Below are positions 15,440 to 24,561 of a DNA stretch of 50,106 nt, one piece after another. The stretch covers positions 1 through 50,106 of the forward strand of contig JAEORN010000244.1 of the NCBI GenBank assembly GCA_016840825.1, in the 5' to 3' direction. Every line of letters starts with the position of its first letter. The first letter of the stretch is position 1. This stretch comes from Candidatus Thorarchaeota archaeon (GTDB taxonomy: Archaea; Asgardarchaeota; Thorarchaeia; Thorarchaeales; Thorarchaeaceae). A program made the position numbers and the translations under genes. The notes under the pieces were generated by a model. The model saw only the letters and a program-made list of their open reading frames with translations. It was not told the DNA's origin and searched no databases.

Positions 15440-16105
15440 AAGGCTCCACGCATCTTGCGTGAGGTCTTTCACCTCATCGAGGCTCAATGCAGAAACTAGC
15501 GCAACATCGACAGTTACTCTCTGGTCGACATCGAGATTTCCTAGATTCCATTGAAGTCCAGCCACGATATCTCGTGGCCCCATCTCGAGGTATTTTCCTA
15601 GATCGCGACGTGTTTCATCAACAACCATCTTAACAGGTGTTGATACTTCTCCAATAGTTGGTACTGGATTGCCTGTAATCTGCACAAAGAGAAGGCTATC
15701 ATCCCAGAGAGTCATAGTTCCTCTCTCGGAATCATAACGACCACAATCATCTTTGTAGCTATTGGGTCCACCAATATCAAAATCCATCAAGAGGTATGCT
15801 TTGACATCCTCAAAGGTCATGCGTCCAGTATTTCTAATACTGTGACGCCAGAATAGCATTGGTTTATTCTTGCTCCACAGTCTGTCTGTGAATTCGATGA
15901 GAGGTTTACAACCATAGTGATTGTATCCTGCTGTTATCTTTACATCACCAACCGCTTTTTCTGATGTGACAATCATTCTATTCATCGGCTCAGTTGAGCT
16001 AATCACATGAGGACGACTGTCATAGACGAATGTTGTCCAAAATCCTGCTTTGTAATTAGCTGGATTTCGCAACAGCAATCTATCTTGGCCTTTGAGGTCA
16101 ATCAA
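15419..16105 (-). CDS. Hypothetical beta-rich protein, 5' end unclear
   Basis: The uninterrupted frame gives 228 residues from a TTG. The sequence is beta-rich (LLRNPANYKAGFWTTFVYDS, KAYLLMDFDIGG, RVTVDVALVSAL) and no family was recognised. The start is doubtful. The same frame extends upstream through a TGA at 16145-16147 to an ATG at 16219, and that ATG has the only good promoter, a TATA box at 16263-16272. Three explanations fit: stop-codon readthrough or selenocysteine, a nonsense mutation, or a small frameshift joining another short frame (ATG 16176). The main domain looks intact. Confidence 0.6.
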   Translation of the reverse strand: MIDLKGQDRLLLRNPANYKAGFWTTFVYDSRPHVISSTEPMNRMIVTSEKAVGDVKITAGYNHYGCKPLIEFTDRLWSKNKPMLFWRHSIRNTGRMTFEDVKAYLLMDFDIGGPNSYKDDCGRYDSERGTMTLWDDSLLFVQITGNPVPTIGEVSTPVKMVVDETRRDLGKYLEMGPRDIVAGLQWNLGNLDVDQRVTVDVALVSALSLDEVKDLTQDAWSLFDRKMQ

Positions 16106-16144
16106 GCTCAGCCTCTTGATGAAGAGTCCGTTGCGACCTTGTCC

Positions 16145-16219
16145 TCAAGATGCACATTCAAGAGAATAGGTTGCATCGAGTCTCGGTTTCCGATTTCCGG
16201 TTTCCAAGACTTCCGACAT
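16145..16219 (-). other. Upstream in-frame extension ending in TGA
   Basis: ATG 16219 opens 24 codons (MSEVLETGNRKPRL... ending LECAS) before TGA 16147-16145. After the TGA the frame continues GQGRNGLFIKRLSLIDLKG into the main protein without another stop. The TATA box at 16263-16272 points to this ATG as the transcript's first start. Confidence 0.45.
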
Positions 16220-16262
16220 GAGTGACCACTTGTTCCTATGCACACTAACTTTTGCCATCCAC

Positions 16263-16272
16263 GATATAAAAC
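16263..16272 (-). promoter_or_regulatory. TATA box upstream of ATG 16219
   Basis: On the minus strand GTTTTATATC lies about 45-50 bases ahead of ATG 16219, but more than 155 bases from the TTG at 16105. Confidence 0.45.
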
Positions 16273-16378
16273 CTCTGAGTTCTTACCAAGTTGTATGAAG
16301 GCACATAGAACAAAGCCTCAGCTTTCAAAAGGTTGATAAACTCGCAAGAAAATTCGAAATCCTCGAGAGTGCCAGCTA

Positions 16379-17614
16379 ATGAGAACATTGTCAATTCCTG
16401 AACTTGAAAAATGGTATCGGAAGAAATTAAGCGATAAAAGCAAAGAATTCCGAAAACAAGCTGAGAAAAGCTACAAGGTCGTAGAATCCGCTTTAAGGGA
16501 TATCAAATCAGTTGGCACTGAGCTAAAGGAAGCTGGCAGAGAAACTGATGCTGAAGCAGAAGGAACAGCTACTCGTTTCGCTAACAAAATCGATGAAATA
16601 GTCGCTGGTTTTGATGTCAAGAAAGAAATAACCTTTCAGAGCACTGAAGCAATGCAGGGAGAGATTCAGTTCTTTATCCAAGAAATTTGGGGTGCTGGAG
16701 CTCGCTGGATTCGTCGAATGGATAAGAAATACAAGAACACAATCAAAGCTTTGGATACCTATATGAAAGAACTCATGAATGAGATGAAGAAAATTTCAAA
16801 ATTGCTCTTCGAATACAGCTGGCTGAAGGATTTGGAACGTATTGGCGGTCGGATCGAGACCATGCATGAGATAACATATGGTACTGAGGTATATGGGGAG
16901 CAGATACGTACAATTAGACTGAAGATAGAACAAGCCCAGAATGAGTACAATCAAAAACGAGACGTCTTTGATAGCTTCAAAAGAGAATCAAATGTGTCTG
17001 AATTGCTTAATCTCGACGATGAATCTGAGCATATTGCAGGATTGCTTCGAATGAAACTAAATACACTCCGAAAAACTGTGAAGAAATTCAGTCAAACTGA
17101 TACCGGCGTTCGAATAGGACCATCTGGTCAAAGAGCCCTTACTGAATATTTTGATGATCCCTTCAAGGCAATCGTTCAGGAACCTGACGGTTATCCATCT
17201 CTTGTAGAGGGATTAGAAGGATTAGAAAAAGCTATAGCATCTGGCTCAATGAAGTTGAAGGACCGACTTGCTCGACGTTCAATCGAAGAGATAGAGATAA
17301 TCAAGAATGGATCTTTGAAGGAACTTCAGGCAAAAGCTAAAGACATCGAAGAGAAGAGAACGAAATATGCTGGGTCTGATGTCTACGCCAAGAATAAGAA
17401 TTTGTCAGAAGCTCTTGAGGAAGCAAAGAAGAATCTTGAATATCATAAAAATGATCTTCTAAGAGTTGGTGATGATATCAAACGTGAAATTGAGAAATTC
17501 GATGATTTCAAAAATCGAGTTGAATCAGAGATTAATGATGCATTCGATGAGAAGATAGCTATTGAGGTTGAACAGCTGAAACTTGTTCCTTTACTAGAAA
17601 AATGCAGGATTTAA
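16379..17614 (+). CDS. Coiled-coil protein, 411 residues
   Basis: Nearly the whole protein is predicted helical and highly charged, with heptad-like stretches at about residues 5-60, 110-220 and 290-400. It has no membrane segment, P-loop or Cys motif. A less helical section (VRIGPSGQRALTEYFDDPF, about residues 240-265) separates two coils. No family was recognised. It precedes dtdA on the same strand by 26 bases and may share its transcript. It opens a block rich in coiled-coil proteins up to 24.5 kb, which suggests a structural or scaffold role, by inference only. Confidence 0.7.
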   Translation: MRTLSIPELEKWYRKKLSDKSKEFRKQAEKSYKVVESALRDIKSVGTELKEAGRETDAEAEGTATRFANKIDEIVAGFDVKKEITFQSTEAMQGEIQFFIQEIWGAGARWIRRMDKKYKNTIKALDTYMKELMNEMKKISKLLFEYSWLKDLERIGGRIETMHEITYGTEVYGEQIRTIRLKIEQAQNEYNQKRDVFDSFKRESNVSELLNLDDESEHIAGLLRMKLNTLRKTVKKFSQTDTGVRIGPSGQRALTEYFDDPFKAIVQEPDGYPSLVEGLEGLEKAIASGSMKLKDRLARRSIEEIEIIKNGSLKELQAKAKDIEEKRTKYAGSDVYAKNKNLSEALEEAKKNLEYHKNDLLRVGDDIKREIEKFDDFKNRVESEINDAFDEKIAIEVEQLKLVPLLEKCRI

Positions 17615-17640
17615 TCTGTCCATAATTGGGGTTTTCAGAC

Positions 17641-18465
17641 TTGCGAGTTCTTGTTACTTCAATCTGTGATCCTGCCAGTTTGAATATTAAACAAGTTTTG
17701 ATCGATGAATATGGATTCAAGGAGACAAGTGAAAGCTTCGATGGATTCCCTATCCTAGTAAACACTGATGGGGTGAAACTCGTTACTTCTGCTCGGGATA
17801 TGGTTCAATCCAATCATCTAGAAGAAAAGCTATCTGCTGATGTCTACATATTCTGCTCTCGTCATAGAGCTGAGTCTGGAAAACCTGCTTTACTAGTACA
17901 TAGTACTGGCAATTTAGGCTCTGAAGCTCTATTTGGAGGAGATCCCTTTTCATTATCTGTATCAGTTGCGTCATTGGTCGCAACTGCGTTGAAAACTCTG
18001 CAGGAGGAAAAGGAATCTCGGAACTTGGAGGAATTTGATGTTACCATGGAAGCTACACATCATGGGCCTACTAGCATGAATACTCCCATGTTATTCGTTG
18101 AATTGGGCAGTGACGAAAAATACTGGGCACACAAAGAGGGTGCGAGGGCTGTTGCCTCAGCGGCAATTCGATGCACAAAGGCACAGATTGAGAAGGAGAG
18201 CTTCATTGGATTTGGCGGCACTCATTATGTTTCTAAATTCAACAAGCTGGTCCTTGAGAAAGAACTCATCATAGGCCACATGGCTTCCAAGTATGCTTTG
18301 ACTGACATTCCTGTTTCTGTTGTAAAGCAGATGGTTTCTCGCTCTGATGAACGAGTGACCCGAGCGGTTATAGATTGGAAAGGCACAAATCAAGAGCAAA
18401 GAGCTCACTTGCTTCCTATTCTAGATGATTTAGGCATTGAATTGGTTCGGGCAAAAGAACTATGA
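17641..18465 (+). CDS. dtdA: D-aminoacyl-tRNA deacylase (archaeal/plant DtdA type)
   Basis: The 274-residue protein has the DtdA signatures SRHRAESGKPALLVHSTGN, EATHHGPTSMNTPMLFVELGS, GFGGTHY and GHMASKYAL. The histidines of the HHG and GGTHY motifs are expected zinc-site residues. The enzyme hydrolyses D-amino acids wrongly attached to tRNA, in the cytosol. The start is a TTG; 17641 (RVLVTSICDPASLNI) matches the family N terminus, with GGGG 10 bases upstream. A TTG at 17626 would add five residues. Confidence 0.92.
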   Translation: MRVLVTSICDPASLNIKQVLIDEYGFKETSESFDGFPILVNTDGVKLVTSARDMVQSNHLEEKLSADVYIFCSRHRAESGKPALLVHSTGNLGSEALFGGDPFSLSVSVASLVATALKTLQEEKESRNLEEFDVTMEATHHGPTSMNTPMLFVELGSDEKYWAHKEGARAVASAAIRCTKAQIEKESFIGFGGTHYVSKFNKLVLEKELIIGHMASKYALTDIPVSVVKQMVSRSDERVTRAVIDWKGTNQEQRAHLLPILDDLGIELVRAKEL

Positions 18466-18564
18466 AAGCCTTTACCTCCATCACACTAGATATATTTACA
18501 TCCCCGAAAGGCTAAAAACGTGCAATAGTACTTATTTGTAAAAAACAGCCAAGCTGGGGAGTAC

Positions 18565-19650
18565 ATGTCTTCCGATAATGCTGAAGGAAATGTGAAGAAT
18601 TTGGAGAAGAAAATTGAAGGACTCGCTCAAGAAATTGAAAAGCTCAATAAACGCATGGATCCCCTTGACGAATTTCCTGCACTTCTTGAGAAGTTCGAAA
18701 CCCTCTCAAAAGAGATAGAGTCCATTAAATCCAAGGTTGAAGATCAGGACAAGCTTGATGCAATCGCACAAGCTGTAGATGAGAAGGATATTGATAGTAT
18801 CTCATCAAAGATTGATGATCTTGCTGGACAAGTGGATGGTATATCAACAGAAGTTGCATCCATCAAAGAATCAAAGGAGATGGATGTCCTCTATAAGAAA
18901 ATAGATGATTTATTGCTTGCAGTAACTGATATAGGCTCCAAAGTGGATGATTCAAACGCCTCAGAGGGTTTATCCACATTAAACGAGAAAATTGATGGAT
19001 TTTCTGCCTCTCTTTCAGATATGTCGACAAATGTTGAACAAATCAGAGATACTGATAGTACAGATGTCTTGGGTAAGAAAATCGATGATCTCCAGCAATA
19101 CGTTGCTGGGCTTTCAGCGCTGGAGGAGAAGGTCGATGAGATTTCGACTTCGTTTGCTGAAACAAAGGAAATCGTAGGCATCATTGTGCGTCAGTTGGAT
19201 GATATTGAACGCAAATACAACAAGGCAATAGAGGATATCAGTGAAGCCATGGAAGTTGTGAAATCATTATCAAATGGCGGATATATAGAAGTCATCTCTT
19301 CAAAGGATGCAGAAGGTAGAGAGAGGAAAGGTGGGAAATCGAAAAACCAAGAAGAGCCCACAATAGAAATCGATGCATCGACTATTGATGAACTGATGAA
19401 CAGCTTGCTGGCAAAGGTCAAACCTCAGACAGAAGCAAAGGAAATGGCAAAGTCATTAGAAGAAGTGCGTGACAAGCTCACTTTGCTTATTAAGGGTCAT
19501 ACTCCTGTACTATTCCAGTTTGGTACTCGTGCACGAGAGTTAAAATCGTATCCGCCTACGGCGACATTGAACGAAAACGATATCGCACGGCTCAACAAGG
19601 AAATAAGAGATTGGAGTTCAAAGCTAAAGAAGATCACTGTGGAATCCTAA
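18565..19650 (+). CDS. Repetitive coiled-coil protein, 361 residues
   Basis: The first 230 residues are a chain of imperfect repeats built on KIDDL or KIDGF followed by V/I-rich heptads, for example at about residues 80, 110, 140 and 170, typical of a long parallel coil. A charged linker (about 240-265, ERKGGKSKNQEEPT) leads to a C-terminal helical domain of about 100 residues (STIDELMNSLLAKVKP, HTPVLFQFGTRARELKSYPP). There are no TM or catalytic motifs. GGGGAG precedes the ATG. The internal repeats suggest expansion by duplication. Function unknown. Confidence 0.7.
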   Translation: MSSDNAEGNVKNLEKKIEGLAQEIEKLNKRMDPLDEFPALLEKFETLSKEIESIKSKVEDQDKLDAIAQAVDEKDIDSISSKIDDLAGQVDGISTEVASIKESKEMDVLYKKIDDLLLAVTDIGSKVDDSNASEGLSTLNEKIDGFSASLSDMSTNVEQIRDTDSTDVLGKKIDDLQQYVAGLSALEEKVDEISTSFAETKEIVGIIVRQLDDIERKYNKAIEDISEAMEVVKSLSNGGYIEVISSKDAEGRERKGGKSKNQEEPTIEIDASTIDELMNSLLAKVKPQTEAKEMAKSLEEVRDKLTLLIKGHTPVLFQFGTRARELKSYPPTATLNENDIARLNKEIRDWSSKLKKITVES

Positions 19651-19694
19651 ATTTCATTTCTTATCCGAAAAACATCTTGCGAAATTTGGTTCAC

Positions 19695-19719
19695 GTTGAA
19701 TAGATTTATCTCATTCAAC
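19695..19719. repeat. Inverted repeat between coiled-coil genes
   Basis: GTTGAATAGAT and ATCTCATTCAAC pair with one bulged base across a short loop. It is placed between the stop at 19650 and the start at 19826, so a terminator or an operator is possible. Confidence 0.35.
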
Positions 19720-19825
19720 TGTAGAACCTCTATTGTAAACCTAAGATATTTCGAATACTTGTGAAAACAAAGTATCCTAAAATGAGTGGTTTCATGCATA
19801 CTAAATCTGGTGAGTTGATACTAAA

Positions 19826-20626
19826 ATGGAGCTAAAAAAGCATGATATAGATATGGCAAATAGACTAGAATTTCTCGACAGCCCTTCTGATCGGCAGATC
19901 GCAAAAGAGCTTATGGAGCTCCATGAAACTAAATGCCGTGCTTGTCAAGAAGATCGACTCAGCTGTACAGTGCGTCCAGCTTGTGTGAATCGTAATTTTC
20001 TCAATACATTAATTGAGCTTGGTGTTGAGCCACAAGATCTACCTGAATTCTGTTATTCTGTCTACATGGATCAACTACGACGTTTCATACTTGAAGGAAA
20101 AGGTCGCGGGATGACAGATCGACGGTTACCGATAAAGGATTTACTAGCCACATTGAAAGTTAGTTCCATTCGTCATTTCAACAGTAAATTCAAAGCCGAA
20201 TGGAAAAACTATGTATCTGTCAACGGTAAAAACCAGATGGTCGTTCATGGCGATAAGTTGCTGTTCCACTTCGATTTTACAAGAGGTTTAGTTATCATAA
20301 ATCCTGAGAATGAAAAACTTGGACAATATGAGCTTCTAAAGCTCTATTCAGAAGTCTACTCAGAAATGATGGGAATTCCTACAGAACTAAAGACCATTAC
20401 ATCCAATTGGTGGGAGATTCGTTTTCCCATTGCAGGGAGTCTGGACTCCGAGAAAACCAAGGAGATTCTTGATGTAATACCGGCTAGTATTGCTAGCCAT
20501 GAGTTTGTGTCAGGTGAGAATTCATCAGAAATAATTCTGGAAATAATCATCGATTCCCGGAATCAATATCTCTTGGTAAAGGAGCTGAATGAGATATTCA
20601 AATCCGTGAAGAAGATTAGTTCTTAG
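19826..20626 (+). CDS. Hypothetical protein with N-terminal Cys cluster
   Basis: A 266-residue protein of unknown family. Residues about 37-54 hold four Cys (C37RAC40, C47, C53), which could bind zinc. The middle (about 75-130) is basic and helical (DQLRRFILEGKGRGMTDRRL). Residues 130-266 are alpha/beta, with two segments suggesting a small duplicated ferredoxin-like or ACT-like domain (NWWEIRFPIAG, EIILEIIIDSRNQYLLVKEL). It sits 40 bases ahead of the giant coiled-coil gene on the same strand and is probably co-transcribed, so it may be a partner of that protein. Confidence 0.65.
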   Translation: MELKKHDIDMANRLEFLDSPSDRQIAKELMELHETKCRACQEDRLSCTVRPACVNRNFLNTLIELGVEPQDLPEFCYSVYMDQLRRFILEGKGRGMTDRRLPIKDLLATLKVSSIRHFNSKFKAEWKNYVSVNGKNQMVVHGDKLLFHFDFTRGLVIINPENEKLGQYELLKLYSEVYSEMMGIPTELKTITSNWWEIRFPIAGSLDSEKTKEILDVIPASIASHEFVSGENSSEIILEIIIDSRNQYLLVKELNEIFKSVKKISS

Positions 20627-20666
20627 AAAGGCTATTCAATAGCTATCAAATAAGGCGGGATGAAAA

Positions 20667-23600
20667 GTGAGCAAAAGTGCGAAAATTAGAGCGATTCCGA
20701 AATTGGTAGAAACTATAGCTCTGTCGAATAATGAAGCTACAGTTCTACTTCCAATAATACGAGGAGGCAACCTTACTGCTGGAGCAATTGCTGAAGTAGT
20801 AGGTCAGCCATTGACGAAGGTTGGAAAACCTTTGAAATCTCTGATAGACAAAGGTCTGGTAGAGAAGATTGATGGAATTGTGCCTCTCTATAGAGCCTCT
20901 CCACCAATTTTACCTATGACCGACACTCTTGAGTCTTTCATAGATTATGTGGAGAAGATAAGTAGCACAACAACAGCAAGTGTTCAGAAAATCCTGAAAT
21001 CCAATGAAAAGACATTGGCATCCGTCATCAAGACAAATGAAGACGGTTATGATTCACTTAATACCGCTTTTGAAGAATATGAGAACGAGGTTGTTTCAAC
21101 TGTCCTAAATCATATAACAAAAATGACTGAGCTAACCTCGGAAATTCTCAATGAATATGCTCAGAAAATTCATACCGCTCTCGATTCAATGAATGCATCC
21201 CTAGAAGTGGATATGGGTGAAAAGCTCTCATTACTTCAATCAGAGCTTGATAGTAGCCAGAAGCAATTAGCTATTGATACAAAGAGAATCACAAAAGATT
21301 TCCAGAAATGGTTAAGCCAAGAAAAGACTGCCACACTGACATCCGTCAAAGACATTGATAAGAAATCAACGAATTTGATCAGTACTGCAAAGAAGGTTCT
21401 AGAAGCCGCTCTGAAAAGTTCTGAGAAAGCTCTAATTGAAAGTTCAGAACAATTATCCACGCTCCTAGGTGAAAAAGCACTTGAGTCTTCCAATACCATA
21501 TCTGAGATTCTAATCAATCTTTCAGAAACTTTGAAACAAAAGAGCTCCAATTTCAATAGCCTAATCGGTCAAAATCTAACCAGCTCTAAAAAGACACTAA
21601 CAGATACTGTTCAAGAAGCACAACAGAATGCTGATTCTCAGGCTGAGGTCATGCAAAAAAGATTCGATGAAACTCTGAATGTAGCCAAGGCATTCGGAGA
21701 CAATATCGAACTTTGGAAAGAGGAAGTGACCAATTATATGGAAACAGCTTCGCAATCTGTGCTCGCTCAGCTAGAACAGCTAAACTCCTCAGAGAAATCA
21801 TTTCTTGAGGTCGTACGTTCATCATTAACAGGTCATATAGAGAAGACGAACGCATCCATTGGTGATGAGTACAAATCCTTACGGAATCTTGCTCGAAACC
21901 TGACATCAGATACTGATACTTTGATGAGTGATGCAAGATCTTCGGTTCTTGAATTACTCCAAAGTGAAGTGACTGGAAATAAGGAACGACTACAACAAAC
22001 AAACGAGAGTCTGCAACAGAACATCGCGTCTTGGGGTGAAAAAGCATCAAAAGCCATCGACAAGAAAATCAATTCTGCGGTTAAAGAAGTATCAACTGTT
22101 CTTGACACTGAAACTGCTGAGTTCAACTCTCTTACAGATAATATTGCTAGTCGTTTGAAATCATCTTTTTCGGGAGTAATCTCAACTACTGAAACCAAGA
22201 ACGAGGCTGCTGTATCAACAATTAAGCGAATTGCCAGTGATTACGAATCCAGTTTGGAATCCAAATTGGGTGAGATTGCCAACGAACATTTCGCTGCTAT
22301 CCAGAAACAAGTAGGTGAAGCCAAAGCACTCTATGAAAGTCTAAATCAGCGCTTAAGCAAAAGACTCACTGAGAGCAGCTCGTCTTTGAATTCACAGGTT
22401 GCGCGTACCCAGAAGGAAATTGATACCAGTATTGTTGAACAAGTTGAAAGGATTGATCGACATGTTGAAGAAATTCGTAGTGACTTCCGTTCTCGAATTG
22501 AGGAGATGACACAGCAGTTCGTCACAGTAACTCAAAGTATTGAATCGTCTTTCAATGGCTTAGTTGCAAGTCAATCTGTTGAAGCTCGCGATCTCATAGC
22601 TTCCGCCCACACCGAATTCAAGAATGTAATGAAGTCTGAAATGGAATCTCTTGACAGCGATTCTATAAAGCTACAGCAGGAATTCGCTTCTGAAATTGGC
22701 ATGCGTATCGATTCAGTTATGGAATCAACTGCTTCATTGAAACGAGGTCTTGACGAATTCACGTCTGAAAAGAGGAATGAAATTTCAAAGAATATGGAGG
22801 ATGCAATCTCTAGCATTGAGCAATCCCTCTCTGCTGCACAAGAAGGATTAGTTGAGATTGAAACAGGTACAGTCAAGCAATTTGCTGATAATGTTCAGCA
22901 ACTAACAAAGGAATTTGGCATTTCAGTTGCTGGAGCACGAGATAATATAGCGGAGAGATTGAAATCAATTACAGTGGAAAGTTCTGATATCCTAGTTAAG
23001 AATGCAATAAATGTAAAGACAACTGTTGATGCGTATCTTTCCGAAGAAATGGAATCAATGCAGCGCGTTCTGGCTGAAACCAGCAAAAAGCTAGATAAGC
23101 TCGCTGCGGCAAATATCAAGAAAACAACTGAGAAGGTTGATGAGTTCTTCAGGAATATGGATCAAATCCAAGAACTAACAGCTACCACAAGGATTCAAGC
23201 TCGTGACGAGATTATGAAGGAAATAGAGAATCGTCGAGCTGAAACAGTTGTTGCATTTGATGCAGCATCTGTATGGATAGATTCTGCAATGGATAATGTA
23301 TCTACTTCTTTGGAAACATTGGGTTCAAAGATGAATAATGATGTTCTACATGTGCAGCAGAATCTCGGTAAATCATTTGAAACAGCGATGAATGGGATGA
23401 GGGAACGCGCCCAATCTCACATTTCGCAGCTTGATGAAGTTGGCAAATCGTTCCTTCAGCATGTGGATAGTCTACTTGACACCTCCATAAATGAATTCAA
23501 TAACGCAGGCGAAACCTCATTGAATGCAGCGATCGATTCCCTATCAGAATTCCCTGAAAAGATAGCTCAAGTAGCTGAACAGGTTGGAAAGTCTACATTA

Positions 23601-24560
23601 GCTGAAAGTAAAGCAAGACTAACGGCAGGTGGAGATGAGGTGAGTCAGCAAATTGCAGATCTTGATACCTCATCAAAATCAATGTGTGATGATATGACTA
23701 GTCTAGTCTCTAAGATTGAGGCTCAGATGAGTCAAGTGCAAGAAAACACTGTAGAGCAAATCCAGCAAGCTGCATTGATTTCAAATCAACATGCTAGTAG
23801 GAAATTTGAATCAATAGGTGTAGAGATGAAGGCAGCATTTAGTAGCGCAACATTTGAAATCGTTGATAGCATCTCCGCAGAAGTGAAGGATTCTACATCA
23901 CAAATACAAGAACATCTAAAATCTGGTTCAGGATCCATCTCAGCAACAAGAACAAATCTTCAAGGTGCACGGACTGAATTAATCAAGTCTGTATCAGATG
24001 GAACAACTGAATCCCTCAACACTTGGGCTGAAAGCGCTCGAGACACAAGTATGAAATTGAGCACAACGATTCAGGAATCAAACAACTCAGCTGCTGAAGG
24101 AGCTAGAAACACAACTACGATGCTGAAAGCCATCTTTGAGTCTACAGATGAATTGAAGCCTCTTCCATCAGAAAATACTTGGTATCTGTCTGGTAAGGAT
24201 GAAATTTGTGCACAAATTCAAGATATGGCAAAGACGGTAGAACGGTCTATTCTGATTTCGATCCCACAGATGGATTGTCTAGATTTGAAGAAACTTGCTA
24301 AGGTTAAGACGCCTACACGAAAAGTGTTGGTAATACCACAAAGTGAAGATAAGGATCCGGATTTGGAGTTGTTAAAGGGATGGAGAATCTGGGAGCTTCA
24401 AGATCCTATGCTATTAGCAGTAGCTGATGAGAAGGAAATTCTGCTGGGAGGACTACCAGAGTCTGAAGTCCCAATATGCTTGGTTTCAAGAGATAATTCG
24501 TATTTGCAGATATATCACGAAATCGTGGGCCCCAAGATTGTAGCGGATGCCATTAAGTAA
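20667..24560 (+). CDS. Giant coiled-coil protein with TrmB-like winged helix and TrmB-like C-terminal domain
   Basis: A 1297-residue protein with three parts. Residues about 10-80 form a TrmB-type winged helix (LSNNEATVLLPIIRGGNLTA, KSLIDKGLVEK, ending in the typical PLYRASPP). Residues about 85-1155 are an almost unbroken helical, Ser/Thr/Glu-rich coiled coil resembling SMC or chemoreceptor rods. Residues about 1160-1297 look like the TrmB effector domain of phospholipase-D fold (TWYLSGKDEICAQIQDMAK, SILISIPQ), without an HKD catalytic motif. Ordinary TrmB proteins are about 250-350 residues long with a very short coil. The start is GTG, with GGCGGGA six bases upstream. No membrane segment. 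A long-range DNA-binding or nucleoid-bridging role is inferred. Confidence 0.8.
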   Translation: MSKSAKIRAIPKLVETIALSNNEATVLLPIIRGGNLTAGAIAEVVGQPLTKVGKPLKSLIDKGLVEKIDGIVPLYRASPPILPMTDTLESFIDYVEKISSTTTASVQKILKSNEKTLASVIKTNEDGYDSLNTAFEEYENEVVSTVLNHITKMTELTSEILNEYAQKIHTALDSMNASLEVDMGEKLSLLQSELDSSQKQLAIDTKRITKDFQKWLSQEKTATLTSVKDIDKKSTNLISTAKKVLEAALKSSEKALIESSEQLSTLLGEKALESSNTISEILINLSETLKQKSSNFNSLIGQNLTSSKKTLTDTVQEAQQNADSQAEVMQKRFDETLNVAKAFGDNIELWKEEVTNYMETASQSVLAQLEQLNSSEKSFLEVVRSSLTGHIEKTNASIGDEYKSLRNLARNLTSDTDTLMSDARSSVLELLQSEVTGNKERLQQTNESLQQNIASWGEKASKAIDKKINSAVKEVSTVLDTETAEFNSLTDNIASRLKSSFSGVISTTETKNEAAVSTIKRIASDYESSLESKLGEIANEHFAAIQKQVGEAKALYESLNQRLSKRLTESSSSLNSQVARTQKEIDTSIVEQVERIDRHVEEIRSDFRSRIEEMTQQFVTVTQSIESSFNGLVASQSVEARDLIASAHTEFKNVMKSEMESLDSDSIKLQQEFASEIGMRIDSVMESTASLKRGLDEFTSEKRNEISKNMEDAISSIEQSLSAAQEGLVEIETGTVKQFADNVQQLTKEFGISVAGARDNIAERLKSITVESSDILVKNAINVKTTVDAYLSEEMESMQRVLAETSKKLDKLAAANIKKTTEKVDEFFRNMDQIQELTATTRIQARDEIMKEIENRRAETVVAFDAASVWIDSAMDNVSTSLETLGSKMNNDVLHVQQNLGKSFETAMNGMRERAQSHISQLDEVGKSFLQHVDSLLDTSINEFNNAGETSLNAAIDSLSEFPEKIAQVAEQVGKSTLAESKARLTAGGDEVSQQIADLDTSSKSMCDDMTSLVSKIEAQMSQVQENTVEQIQQAALISNQHASRKFESIGVEMKAAFSSATFEIVDSISAEVKDSTSQIQEHLKSGSGSISATRTNLQGARTELIKSVSDGTTESLNTWAESARDTSMKLSTTIQESNNSAAEGARNTTTMLKAIFESTDELKPLPSENTWYLSGKDEICAQIQDMAKTVERSILISIPQMDCLDLKKLAKVKTPTRKVLVIPQSEDKDPDLELLKGWRIWELQDPMLLAVADEKEILLGGLPESEVPICLVSRDNSYLQIYHEIVGPKIVADAIK

Positions 24561-24561
24561 C

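Noticed and set aside
24150..24560. Active phospholipase D domain at the end of the giant protein
   Set aside because: No HxKxxxxD motif is visible; it fits the non-catalytic TrmB effector domain better.
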